Part shown: in pieces, positions 21,309 through 30,400 of the stretch
How positions within the stretch are numbered: the first letter of the stretch is position 1
Layout: every line of letters starts with the position of its first letter
DNA from: a virus
IMG/VR virus record: IMGVR_UViG_3300032093_000261
Location: 1-43,338 of that record
Direction: 5' to 3' (one strand)
Length of the DNA: 43,338 nucleotides
Translations under genes and position numbers: made by a program
Notes under the pieces: generated by a model
Databases searched by the model: none
Told to the model about the DNA's origin: nothing
Seen by the model: the letters and a program-made list of their open reading frames with translations, nothing else

Positions 21309-21824
21309 GTGGCTGTAATTAACGAATATGTAGACGCCAAGATCGTTTCGGGCAAGCTGACAACCGCTGCTCGGGCGCAAGGCACCAAAATCATTACCGC
21401 TCATCAGGGTTTCCAGGTTGCTGCGGCTGATGACAACGCTTCTGTGTATCGGCTGTTTAAGGATATTCCTTCGACCGCCATTCTCAAAAGTCTGAAAGTT
21501 ATGAACGACGCCATTACTGGTGGCACCGATTATGACATCGGACTGTATCTGCCGAATTACGGCGTTGTAGTGGACAAAGATTTGCTGGCTGATGGGCTGG
21601 ATTTGTCTTCTGCTCACCTCCGTACCACTTGGCTGGACGGGCTTGTGACAGTTGATATCGCCAACTTTGAACTTACCCTGTGGGAATTGGCCGTGTTGAT
21701 CACCTCCGGGCTGGGGTACACCGCGCAGAACAAACCTGCCTCCTTCGATATCTGCCTCACCGCCAACACTGTTGGTACGGCTGCTGGCGATGTCCTGGCT
21801 GAGCTGGAGTTCTACAACCCATAA
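21309..21824 (+). CDS. Probable capsid decoration (minor head) protein
   Basis: A 171-residue protein directly after the major capsid gene, with the same GTG start and translation-initiation sequence (TATAGGAGTCAC... GTGGCTGTAAT). It is rich in beta-forming segments (DYDIGLYLPNYGVVVDKDLL, GTAAGDVLAELEFYNP), which suits a jelly-roll-like decoration or head-stabilising protein. The assignment is by position and composition. Confidence 0.65.
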   Translation: MAVINEYVDAKIVSGKLTTAARAQGTKIITAHQGFQVAAADDNASVYRLFKDIPSTAILKSLKVMNDAITGGTDYDIGLYLPNYGVVVDKDLLADGLDLSSAHLRTTWLDGLVTVDIANFELTLWELAVLITSGLGYTAQNKPASFDICLTANTVGTAAGDVLAELEFYNP

Positions 21825-21842
21825 GCGTACTTCAGGGCCATG

Positions 21843-21870
21843 GGGGGAGATGCTTCCGGGCGTCTCCCCC
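21843..21870 (+). terminator. Strong hairpin downstream of the head genes
   Basis: GGGGGAGA (21843-21850) pairs with TCTCCCCC (21863-21870), extended by a further G-C pair, in the 70-bp gap before the tail tubular gene. No T run follows, so it would act at most as a partial terminator or as a 3'-end stabiliser for head mRNA, comparable in position to T-phi of T7 after gene 10. Confidence 0.6.
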
Positions 21871-21894
21871 TAGTTCTGAGAGAAAGGTGATCCC

Positions 21895-22530
21895 ATGTCT
21901 GCGCCGTCTGCTGCGGTTGATATCTGCAACTTGGCCCTTGACTACCTGGGCCAGCAACCCATCTCCTCTATCGAAGTGCCTGAAAGCCAGACAGAGGAGA
22001 TTATGGCGCGTTGGTATGACCACACTCGCCAGATCTGTCTGAGAGAATACGTGTGGAACTTCGCCACGAAGTACCAAGTAATCCCTCGCACTGGAGCCGG
22101 ATCAGCGTACTTCGTTGACGCCTACTCTAAACCCAACGATTTTATTCGTCTTCTGGGTATCGGTGAGCGGCGCGACCTACCTACTTACCTTGACTATGAA
22201 ATCACAGAAGGCACAATCATGGTTACAAATGGCGGAGACAATGGCCTGCCAATCTGGTACACCAAAGACGTAACCAACGTTGCTAGCTTTGATCCCTTGT
22301 TTGTCAACATCTTCGCTCTACGCTTGGCGCTAAAGGTGTCCTATAAGTTCACCTTGAAGAAGGGTATGGTTGACTTGCTCAACGGAATGCTGAAAGTTGA
22401 GGAAGCAAAAGCGACTTCTGTTGACGGGCAAGAGCGTCCGCCTCGTCGCGTTCAGGAATCCAAATACCACCGAGCTAGAAGGGGTATCGGGTACGGCCAA
22501 GCCGCTTCCCGGTATTATGAGTTTGAATGA
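21895..22530 (+). CDS. Tail tubular protein A-like (T7 gp11-like)
   Basis: A 211-residue protein beginning MSAPSAAVDICNLALDYLGQQPISSIEVPES, then W-Y-x4-R-x-C-L-x-x-Y-V-W-N-F-A: the characteristic start of podovirus tubular/adaptor proteins that ring the portal. AAAGGTGA lies upstream of ATG 21895. The stop overlaps the next ATG (ATGA). Aromatic and basic C-terminus (YHRARRGIGYGQAASRYYEF). Confidence 0.88.
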   Translation: MSAPSAAVDICNLALDYLGQQPISSIEVPESQTEEIMARWYDHTRQICLREYVWNFATKYQVIPRTGAGSAYFVDAYSKPNDFIRLLGIGERRDLPTYLDYEITEGTIMVTNGGDNGLPIWYTKDVTNVASFDPLFVNIFALRLALKVSYKFTLKKGMVDLLNGMLKVEEAKATSVDGQERPPRRVQESKYHRARRGIGYGQAASRYYEFE

Positions 22531-24872
22531 CGTACTCGAATAAAGCCGCAGTCAACTTTTCTGGGGGTGAACTAACCCCCAAGATGAAAGGCCGGTCTGA
22601 ACTTCCGGTATACGCAAAGTCGGCTGAACGACTCCAGGACTTTATTTCAGAACCCCAAGGGCCAGCCAGATTCAGGAACGGCACTATTTTTGTTGGCAGT
22701 ACTCGGCGCAACCGTAAAGCAGTCTTCATTCCGTTCCAGTTCAACGATATCCAATCCTACCTTATCGAAGCGACCGATGGCTTTTTCCGCTTCTATAAGA
22801 CGGTTGATGACGCAGGCGGCATCATTTTGGAAACCGCAAAAAATATTACCGGTGTTACCAACGCAAACCCAGGCGTCATCACTTCTGCCGCACACGGCTA
22901 CAGTAACGGCAACGAGGTTATCCTGTCCGGGATTGTTGGTGTATCTGGCTTGAACGGTAAACGCTTCCTGGTAGCGAACGTCACTGCAAACACTTTTACT
23001 CTAACTGATGACCTGGGTAACGCCATCAGTACTATTGGCGCAGGCGTGTATGTCTCTGGAGGAACGGCTGAGAAGATATATGAGGTCGTCACTCCTTACG
23101 CAGAAGCGGATCTTGAGACATTACAGTATACGCAAAACGCTGATACCATGTATATTGTTCACCAGCTCTATGCGCCACGCAAACTAACTCGTACTACTGA
23201 GACGAACTGGACGCTGGCGACTTACGTGCGTACCGCAGACCCGTTTACGGGTGCTGGAAAATGGCCCAGAGCAGCGGCGTTCTCCGATGATGCACGTCTG
23301 TTGATGGGCGGCACTGTTGATAACCCGGAAACCATCTACGGTTCGAGAGGCCCAACAGGAGCAGGAGCGCTCAGGTATGATGATTTCACCACTGGCACTA
23401 ACGCTTCGGATGCTGTCATCTTCACTCTCGCCCCGATTCGCGGCAAGGTGGACTCAATTCAATGGCTTAATAATACAGACAAGTTCATTGTCGCAGGCAC
23501 ATTCGGCACTGTGCGCCGCATCTACGGTGCATCAGAAGCGGAGCCTATTACTGCGTCAAGCGTTACCGCGAAGTCGGTAAGTATCTACGGTGCGTTTCCC
23601 TCGCTTCCAGTTGTAAACGGCACCACAACGTTTTATGTGGAGCGAGGCGGCAGGAAGCTTAGGTCTTTAGAGTATGACTATCAGGTTGATGGGTATGTAC
23701 CTACCGACCGAAACCTCGTAGCGGATCATATTGCCAGGGGTGGAATGAAGCAAATCGTAAACCAACTTGGCAGTCCAGAGATTATCTGGTCTGTAACGAA
23801 TCGCGGCAAGCTGCTTGGATTGACTTATAAAGACAAAGAAGATATCTCTGGTTGGCATAGACATGGCATCGCGCAGGGTGACGTTGAGTGGCTAGGTGTT
23901 ATGCCCCGGCCAACCAACTATGAGCAGCTATGGATGATCGTTAAGCGTACTATCGACGGTCAAACGGTTCGCTACGTCGAGTACTTCGCAGACCCACCGG
24001 ACTTCCCTGATCCGGTGGATTTCTTTACCGGCACAGCTAACAAACGTGCAGACAATGTACGATACCTTAACACCCTCTATGAAGCCCAGAAACAAGCCAT
24101 TCACCTGGATGCTGCCTCGGTTTACGATGGGTCAGTTTATGGCCTGGATGCAGATGCCAGCTTGACTGTTGGATTGGGCGCGGATGAACTCGACGCAACA
24201 GGGGTTGTGTTCACCGCCAGCGCCGCCGTATTTGACGCAAGTATGGTTGGAAGAGAATTATGGGGTAAATTCGATGACGAGGGTTATGGAGGCGGCAGGG
24301 CCACAATCACAGGGTTTACCGATTCAACCCATGTAACCGCCACTATTGTCGAAGCATTTCCTGAAGGCGAAGTCTACGCCGCAGGTTCGTGGTTCCTAAC
24401 AGCTACTTCTGTATCTGGGCTTGACTACTTAGAAGGTATGGAAGTAGGAGTCGTTAAAGACGGGGCTGATGCGGGTACGGAAACTGTAACTAATGGCACC
24501 ATCAGTCTGGACGATCCTGGTAGTGTCATCCATGTCGGATTACGATATACTGGTATCTTAAAGAGCTTACCGCTAGACCAGGGCGGGGTGAGTGGCCCAG
24601 CCCAATCAAAACCGAAGAACGTAGCGAAAACTGCGATTCGCTTCCTCAATTCGGGCGGTGCGGCTTTCGGAACCGATCTCTACAACCTGAGCGAGTTCAT
24701 CTTCGACACCGGAGATACAACTGGCAGGCCAGTTCCGCTATTCACTGGCGTCAAAGAACAGTTCTATCAGGATGCGTGGGACGAAAACAAATACCTTGTA
24801 ATCGTTCAAAGCTCCCCTACGCCTTGCGTTATCCAGGGGCTTGACATCTTTATGGAGACTACGGATGAATAG
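22527..24872 (+). CDS. Tail tubular protein B-like nozzle protein (T7 gp12-like)
   Basis: A 781-residue beta-rich protein with the start of the family (NFSGGELTPKMKGRSELPVYAKSAERLQDFIS... GPARFRNGTIFVG). It forms the nozzle of the short tail. Residues about 110-180 contain an inserted NANPGVITSAAHGYSNGNEV... NTFTLTDDLG module of the kind shared by many beta-sheet virion proteins. The central WLNNTDKFIVAGTFGTVRRIYGAS repeat suggests a propeller-like body. The start is ATGA-coupled to the previous gene. Confidence 0.88.
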   Translation: MTYSNKAAVNFSGGELTPKMKGRSELPVYAKSAERLQDFISEPQGPARFRNGTIFVGSTRRNRKAVFIPFQFNDIQSYLIEATDGFFRFYKTVDDAGGIILETAKNITGVTNANPGVITSAAHGYSNGNEVILSGIVGVSGLNGKRFLVANVTANTFTLTDDLGNAISTIGAGVYVSGGTAEKIYEVVTPYAEADLETLQYTQNADTMYIVHQLYAPRKLTRTTETNWTLATYVRTADPFTGAGKWPRAAAFSDDARLLMGGTVDNPETIYGSRGPTGAGALRYDDFTTGTNASDAVIFTLAPIRGKVDSIQWLNNTDKFIVAGTFGTVRRIYGASEAEPITASSVTAKSVSIYGAFPSLPVVNGTTTFYVERGGRKLRSLEYDYQVDGYVPTDRNLVADHIARGGMKQIVNQLGSPEIIWSVTNRGKLLGLTYKDKEDISGWHRHGIAQGDVEWLGVMPRPTNYEQLWMIVKRTIDGQTVRYVEYFADPPDFPDPVDFFTGTANKRADNVRYLNTLYEAQKQAIHLDAASVYDGSVYGLDADASLTVGLGADELDATGVVFTASAAVFDASMVGRELWGKFDDEGYGGGRATITGFTDSTHVTATIVEAFPEGEVYAAGSWFLTATSVSGLDYLEGMEVGVVKDGADAGTETVTNGTISLDDPGSVIHVGLRYTGILKSLPLDQGGVSGPAQSKPKNVAKTAIRFLNSGGAAFGTDLYNLSEFIFDTGDTTGRPVPLFTGVKEQFYQDAWDENKYLVIVQSSPTPCVIQGLDIFMETTDE

Positions 24873-25311
24873 CGCGACCGTCATTCCCTTCAAAATGGAT
24901 CACTTAGAGTGTATGCAGATGAGGGACTACGAGAAAAAGCAATTAGAGTTTGACCCTAGCGCTGCCAGTAAGATGGCGGCGCTTGCTACTTACGGTTTGG
25001 GCGGAACCATCATCTATGATGGCCGCATTCTCGGGGTCATCGGGTATCTGGAGATGTGGCCCGGAGTGTACGAGGTATGGGCGTTTCCTTCCATCTGGGT
25101 GCAGCGATATGCTACAGTTTACTTACGAACGGTAAAGCAGTATGTCAAGGTTCTTGAGAAGGAACACCCTATCCATCGCTTGCAGTCAGCGGCCATCAAC
25201 GATGAGCTGCACGACAAGTGGATGTCCTTCCTGGGATTCACCGAAGAAGGTGTTCTGCGCCAGTACGGGTTCGACAAGACTGACTTTAAGCAATGGGCGA
25301 GGATCATCTGA
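24865..25311 (+). CDS. gp13-like / GNAT-fold virion assembly protein
   Basis: A 148-residue protein beginning MNSATVIPFKMDHLECM. ATG 24865 overlaps the nozzle stop, with GGAG 7 nt upstream. AALATYGLGGTIIYDGRILGVIGYLEMWPGVYEVWAFPS is the central beta-bulge pattern of the GNAT fold seen in gp13-like proteins of podoviruses. The acetyl-CoA-binding loop is not clear, so it is probably a structural or assembly factor rather than an enzyme. The stop and next start overlap (TGATG). Confidence 0.75.
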   Translation: MNSATVIPFKMDHLECMQMRDYEKKQLEFDPSAASKMAALATYGLGGTIIYDGRILGVIGYLEMWPGVYEVWAFPSIWVQRYATVYLRTVKQYVKVLEKEHPIHRLQSAAINDELHDKWMSFLGFTEEGVLRQYGFDKTDFKQWARII

Positions 25312-25817
25312 TGGGGCCGACACTAGCTATCGTATCTGCTGTATCCGCTGTTGCCGGTGCTGTTGGCGGTATGCAAAAGATGCGAGCCGCCAATCAAGAG
25401 GCGATGTTCCAGGAACAGCAGGCAGGGATTGCCGCGCAGGAAGCGCAGAAATCCGCATTGCAGAAAGCGCAGGAGGTTGAAGCCTTCGCGCAGGAGCAGA
25501 CCATGAGGTACGCCAAATCCGGCGTCACCCTCGCTGGCTCCCCTGCGTTGGTGATTGCAGCGACTCGACGTAAAGGTGCTGAAGAGGTTACTGCGCTTGA
25601 GAGACAGGGCGCAATGCAGAAGTCGCTGCTAGAAAATAGAGCTTGGCAGACCAGAGCATCAGGACGTTCTGCCCTTTTGGGTAGCCTCGCTGGAAGCGCA
25701 ACCAGCGTTATGAGCAACTATGCGTTAGGTAAAAAGATTGGATTGTACGGAAACGGCACTGCGGCGTCGGTTGCGGTAAGCCCTCTCCAGTTACCAGGGA
25801 GTTCAGGATATGCCTAA
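25311..25817 (+). CDS. Internal virion protein, gp14-like
   Basis: A 168-residue protein starting MGPTLAIVSAVSAVAGAVGGMQKM: a small Ala/Val/Gly hydrophobic helix, then a long Gln/Ala/Glu-rich helix (QEAMFQEQQAGIAAQEAQKS). This is the typical plan of the gp14-like ejection protein that inserts into the outer membrane at infection. ATG 25311 is coupled to the previous stop and follows GAGGAT; the frame extends to 25293 but that start is less favoured. It overlaps the next gene by 8 nt. Confidence 0.82.
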   Translation: MGPTLAIVSAVSAVAGAVGGMQKMRAANQEAMFQEQQAGIAAQEAQKSALQKAQEVEAFAQEQTMRYAKSGVTLAGSPALVIAATRRKGAEEVTALERQGAMQKSLLENRAWQTRASGRSALLGSLAGSATSVMSNYALGKKIGLYGNGTAASVAVSPLQLPGSSGYA

Positions 25818-27420
25818 AATTCCACAATACACCCAGAACCAGCTCGCCTCTTCCTTAGTAGGCACACCGGGCGTAGACGCCTCTGCTGGAGACGTTGCTA
25901 CGGCTGTTCAGTCCGGGTTGAATACGCTGGAAACTAACATCCGGTCTATCGCGGTAGTTGAGTACCAGGAGAATCAACGGGCGCTTCGAGCGAAGCAGGC
26001 TGAAGACAGAGCTTTGGCCCGCCAGCAACAAGCGATGATCGATGACATGGACGCTGCAAAAGCGCAGTATGACATCGATAGACAACTCGACTTGAAGATG
26101 GCGGCAATCAAAGAGCAGAATTTAGACAACCCGGATGCTGCTGTTCAAGCTATGGCGCAAATTGGCCCGGAGTTTATCTCGGAGTACCGCGACAACCTTA
26201 ACGCAAACGATGTAGTAAAAACCAAAGCCTTTACTGGGAGCTTAAATCGCTTCCGGGAACAACTGGGCGGTATGCAGAATACCTGGGCTGGCGAACAGAA
26301 AGTTAAAGCCGGACTCGCCAAGTTCGAGTCTATGGCTGACTGGACAGCTATCAACATCGCGAAGAACGCTGAGGGTACGAACAGTATGCTCTCTGTTCCG
26401 CAAGCAGTAGAGTGGATGCAGAATTTCGCTAAAACCTCTACGGCGTTCAGCGCTATCGGCGTGAATGAAGCAGACATCCGAAAGCAAACTGAGAAGATGG
26501 CCGCGAATTACCTGTCTCGGCTGTCGTATGAAAACCCAGATCAGTTGACCCAAGTAATTAAACAGGGCGTGTTTGACGACTTCATTGATGGTGCAAGCCG
26601 CAATAAACTTTACAATGATGTCGAGAGCCATGCACTAGCGCGGGCCAGGGATCAGCGCGAAGAACAACAGTACACTACTGCGGTGACAATGGCCGATACT
26701 ACCCACAGTCTACAGATGGGAGCTATTCGAGGTGAAACAACTCCTGCCGATTTCCAAGCAGCAAGGGAACAAGCTGCACAACTCAAGGCTAATCCCAGTA
26801 CTTATAGGGCTATCGATTCTATCGAAGCGCAACAACTCAATCGGAACGTGAGTAAAGCGGAATCTGAAGTCAACAAGATGATGACAGAAGAGAAGCGCCA
26901 AAAAAGAGAGCAAGCTAAAGCACTTGAAAAATCACAACGAGATGCAGACTTAACACAGGTTTTGACCGAATTGAAAACCGCAGAAAAAGCCATCTTCTTG
27001 CCGAAGAGTAAAAAAGGTAAGCGATATAGCGTAGTCAGCGATAAGTACAGTGCTGAGCAAGTGTCAGAATACTTATCCAAACTGGTTATTGCCGAAACAA
27101 AAGAATACTTATCTCCTGCCGAAGCGGCTGCAAAACGAAGCATCGCTATGAGCGCATTGCAGAGATTGAATAAGAAAGATCCTGAAGCAGCAACCCACGC
27201 TAGACAGGTGCTTTTAAACGTAAGCAATATCCGTAAATGGTCTACTACTCGAACGAATGACGTTAAAGAAAATAGACGATTGGGCGTAGAGGCCATTAAT
27301 AACTTCTACTCCATGTTCGAACAGTACACCAAGGCGCATAACGGTACGCGACCAACCGGACAACAGCTACAAAATCTTATGAACGCTGCGGCACACAAAG
27401 CCGAGTTGAATAAAAAGTAG
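25810..27420 (+). CDS. Internal virion protein, gp15-like
   Basis: A 536-residue, almost entirely helical protein with many Gln, Ala and charged residues; long helical segments lie at about 55-90 and 345-400. Its position between the gp14-like and giant ejection proteins is the T7 gp15 slot, where the protein spans the periplasm during ejection. Start ATG 25810 overlaps the previous gene. Confidence 0.82.
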   Translation: MPKIPQYTQNQLASSLVGTPGVDASAGDVATAVQSGLNTLETNIRSIAVVEYQENQRALRAKQAEDRALARQQQAMIDDMDAAKAQYDIDRQLDLKMAAIKEQNLDNPDAAVQAMAQIGPEFISEYRDNLNANDVVKTKAFTGSLNRFREQLGGMQNTWAGEQKVKAGLAKFESMADWTAINIAKNAEGTNSMLSVPQAVEWMQNFAKTSTAFSAIGVNEADIRKQTEKMAANYLSRLSYENPDQLTQVIKQGVFDDFIDGASRNKLYNDVESHALARARDQREEQQYTTAVTMADTTHSLQMGAIRGETTPADFQAAREQAAQLKANPSTYRAIDSIEAQQLNRNVSKAESEVNKMMTEEKRQKREQAKALEKSQRDADLTQVLTELKTAEKAIFLPKSKKGKRYSVVSDKYSAEQVSEYLSKLVIAETKEYLSPAEAAAKRSIAMSALQRLNKKDPEAATHARQVLLNVSNIRKWSTTRTNDVKENRRLGVEAINNFYSMFEQYTKAHNGTRPTGQQLQNLMNAAAHKAELNKK

Positions 27421-27428
27421 GTACTGCG

Positions 27429-30400
27429 ATGGAAAGAGACATTACTCAGGTAGCCAACGGTGAAGGGCTGGAGTCTCCAGAGTTAAAGCTGGCAGCTATG
27501 CCTGACTACGACAATCCAGACACCATAACGCAAATTGCAGACGGCACGTACAACACCACTTACAAGCAACGCACCGGATACGATAGTCCCTGGACTGCCC
27601 CGATTGAATATATGCGGGACAAGTATGAGATGGGCGATGCCTCGGTTGTGCGGGGCGTGAAGGGCTTCGAATTATGGAGCCAGGACAATCTTAACCAGGA
27701 CGAGGAACGGGCGGCTTTAAGCGACTTGCAGACGCCTCACCTCGAAGCCATTCAGAAGAACGTGAACCTACTGGAGGCAAAGCTGGGGCCACGGAACTTC
27801 TTTCAGTTCACGGGTGATGCCATGAACATCGCCCCGTCCATGATGCACACAGTCAAGGGTGGCGGGATTGGCGCTGCTGTCGGTGCTGTGGGTGGAGGAT
27901 TACTGGGCGCGGCAATCACACGAAATCCCGCAGGCGCTATTATCGGCGCTCAATCTGGGGCCAAGACACTGTACGGTGTCGGTGCATTGGCTGCTGGTGT
28001 CCAGCTAAACATTGGTGGCGTGTATGCCGGGATGGTTGATAAGGGCATCCCCCGCGAGTTAGCCAGGAAGTATTCTATGAGCGCAGGTTTAGTAATGGGC
28101 GGCCTTGAGTATTTCGGCGTCGATCAGATGTCACACGTTGGGCGTTTGGCATTCGCCAAGCAACTAAAGACCAAAGCCGGTAAAGAAGCGGTCGCTAATA
28201 TGTTCAAGATGCTTCCGCCAGAATTGATGAAGCACCTTTCAGTAGCTGGGTCTATTGTCAAAGGCGCAGGATCGGAAACTGCTACAGAGGTTAGCCAGGA
28301 TGCAGTAGAGCTGTACGCCAATGCAATGGTAGAATATGTATCCAGCGATGGCAAAGATCGTCCCTGGGAGAGTAAGAAATTCTGGCAGGACGCCCAAGCG
28401 CAACTCATGCAAACAGCGATCACTACTGCTCGCGGGTCTTTGGCGCTGGCGGGCGGTACGCATGTCGCGGGCGACCTGACCGGCAAGGGAACTGCAACTT
28501 TCAAAGACTTGGTGCAACGCGCTCAGATCAAGGAACTACAGGCGCAACAGCGCCTTGTTGATCAGGGTATGAAATCAGTTCGAGAAGGCAAGGTCGGCTT
28601 TGGCGATGTGATGGAAGCGATTGGGCATATCGTTACTGGCGATAAAGACCAGGAGCTTGAAAAAGCAAAACTGGATGCGATGGATATGACCGATGAACAA
28701 GCTATGGCCGCGCTTTACCCTTCCAGGCAGACGACTGAAAACGGCACTACAACCTTGATGACAGGGGTATCCAAATCTGAAGCTGAAGCGAAAGAAGCTC
28801 AGGCTCAGCCAAGTGAAGAGGAGCTTGATGCTTCTGCTGCAAATGCTGCCGAAAACATGGAGCCTGAAGTCGTACTAGCTGAAATGCAGGGCGATCCTGA
28901 CGCAGCAATTGCGGAAGAACCAGACCCCGCTCAGAACCCTGATATCGAAGAGATGCCAGAAGACGCTCAGATGCTACTGGATGGACTTTTTGATGAGGAA
29001 GAAGGCACGTCATACCAGGAGTCTGACAGCACCATATATTCTGAGGCCATGCCTGAGTTCGTCGGATTGGAAGACACTGACCCCGAATCCAATGAAATGA
29101 CTGAGGTTGAGGTACAAGCTCGGGTGAATCAGTTGACTGCTGACATCCAGCGCTTGACAGTGCAGGAGCAAGACCTTATTCGTCAGATGGAAAAGAAGAA
29201 AACAAAGGGCCACAAGCTGACAGCAATGGAAGACCGGCTGGCTAAAATCCAGGAACAGAAGGAGAACCTTCAGTTCGAGCGGGATGTAACCTCCGAGGGA
29301 TTCCGCTCCAGAAACGATGTAGCCGCGCAGAAAGGTCAAGTCCGTATGTCCGTCCTCTCCAAGCTGATTAAGCGCCTGGAGCGGAACGCTGACAGCGTAG
29401 TGAAGACTCGTAAACAAACCAATGACCGTATCTCCCGCGCCAGAGGCGAAGGGTTTAAGAGTGGTGATTTCAACGCGAGACAAGCGGTTCGCTCTCTGCA
29501 AGGCCAGTTAATCCAGGTCATTAACGCTGCTACCAAGAATCAGAAGTTCCGTAACGACCTCAAGCGTTATGTCAACAAGGTAACGAACGTGCGTCAGTTC
29601 AAGACTGCTGCGAAAAAGGTCGATGCCGCATTGCGTGAGATGGAGACTAAAGCGGATCAGAAGCAATACGAAGTATCAAGAAAGAAGCTGCTCGATAAGA
29701 TTGACCGCATGACAGAGGATAAAACCAAGACTGTTGGCGGAAAACCTACTAGCAATTATGACGCAGACACCATTGCTCGACTGAAGAAGTTCCGGGTATA
29801 CGCTGCATCCAAGGTGTTAGCGGAGCGAGCGCTGCTTGATTTCGACCAAACCCACGGCACTAACTTCCAGAACGGGGATCTGCACCTGATTCCCGATGAG
29901 GCGCTTGAAGACCGGCAGATGGCGATCCTGGCGAATGACCTGGAGAACCGCAACCTGATGGAGTTAAACATCATTCAGGGCAACATTGCTCAATGGTTGC
30001 AGGACTCTCGGGATGCCATGCTCCAGAAGAAGGAAGCCCAGAAGCTAGAAGACGAACTGACGCTGAATACGGCCAAGGCCAGCCTAGGCGTTCAGCCTAC
30101 TGATAAGGCAATCAAGTCGAAGAAAGCCAAGCCCAGTCATCCGTTTAGCGATTTCCATACGCCCTGGCTGATGTGGAACTCCCTCCTGAAGTACATTACA
30201 CCAAAAGATGCGGGCCATGCCCTAGCTGCACTGCTGGATACGACGATGGCGAAAGCGGGATACTACGCTGGGCGGGAAACCTCTAGCCTCGCCATGACTA
30301 AAAAGCTACAAGAGACGTTAGATAACAACGGCTTCGCTAACACAGACATTAACAAGAAAGCGTATAAAGACTCTAACGAGATTGTAACCTTCACGTATAC

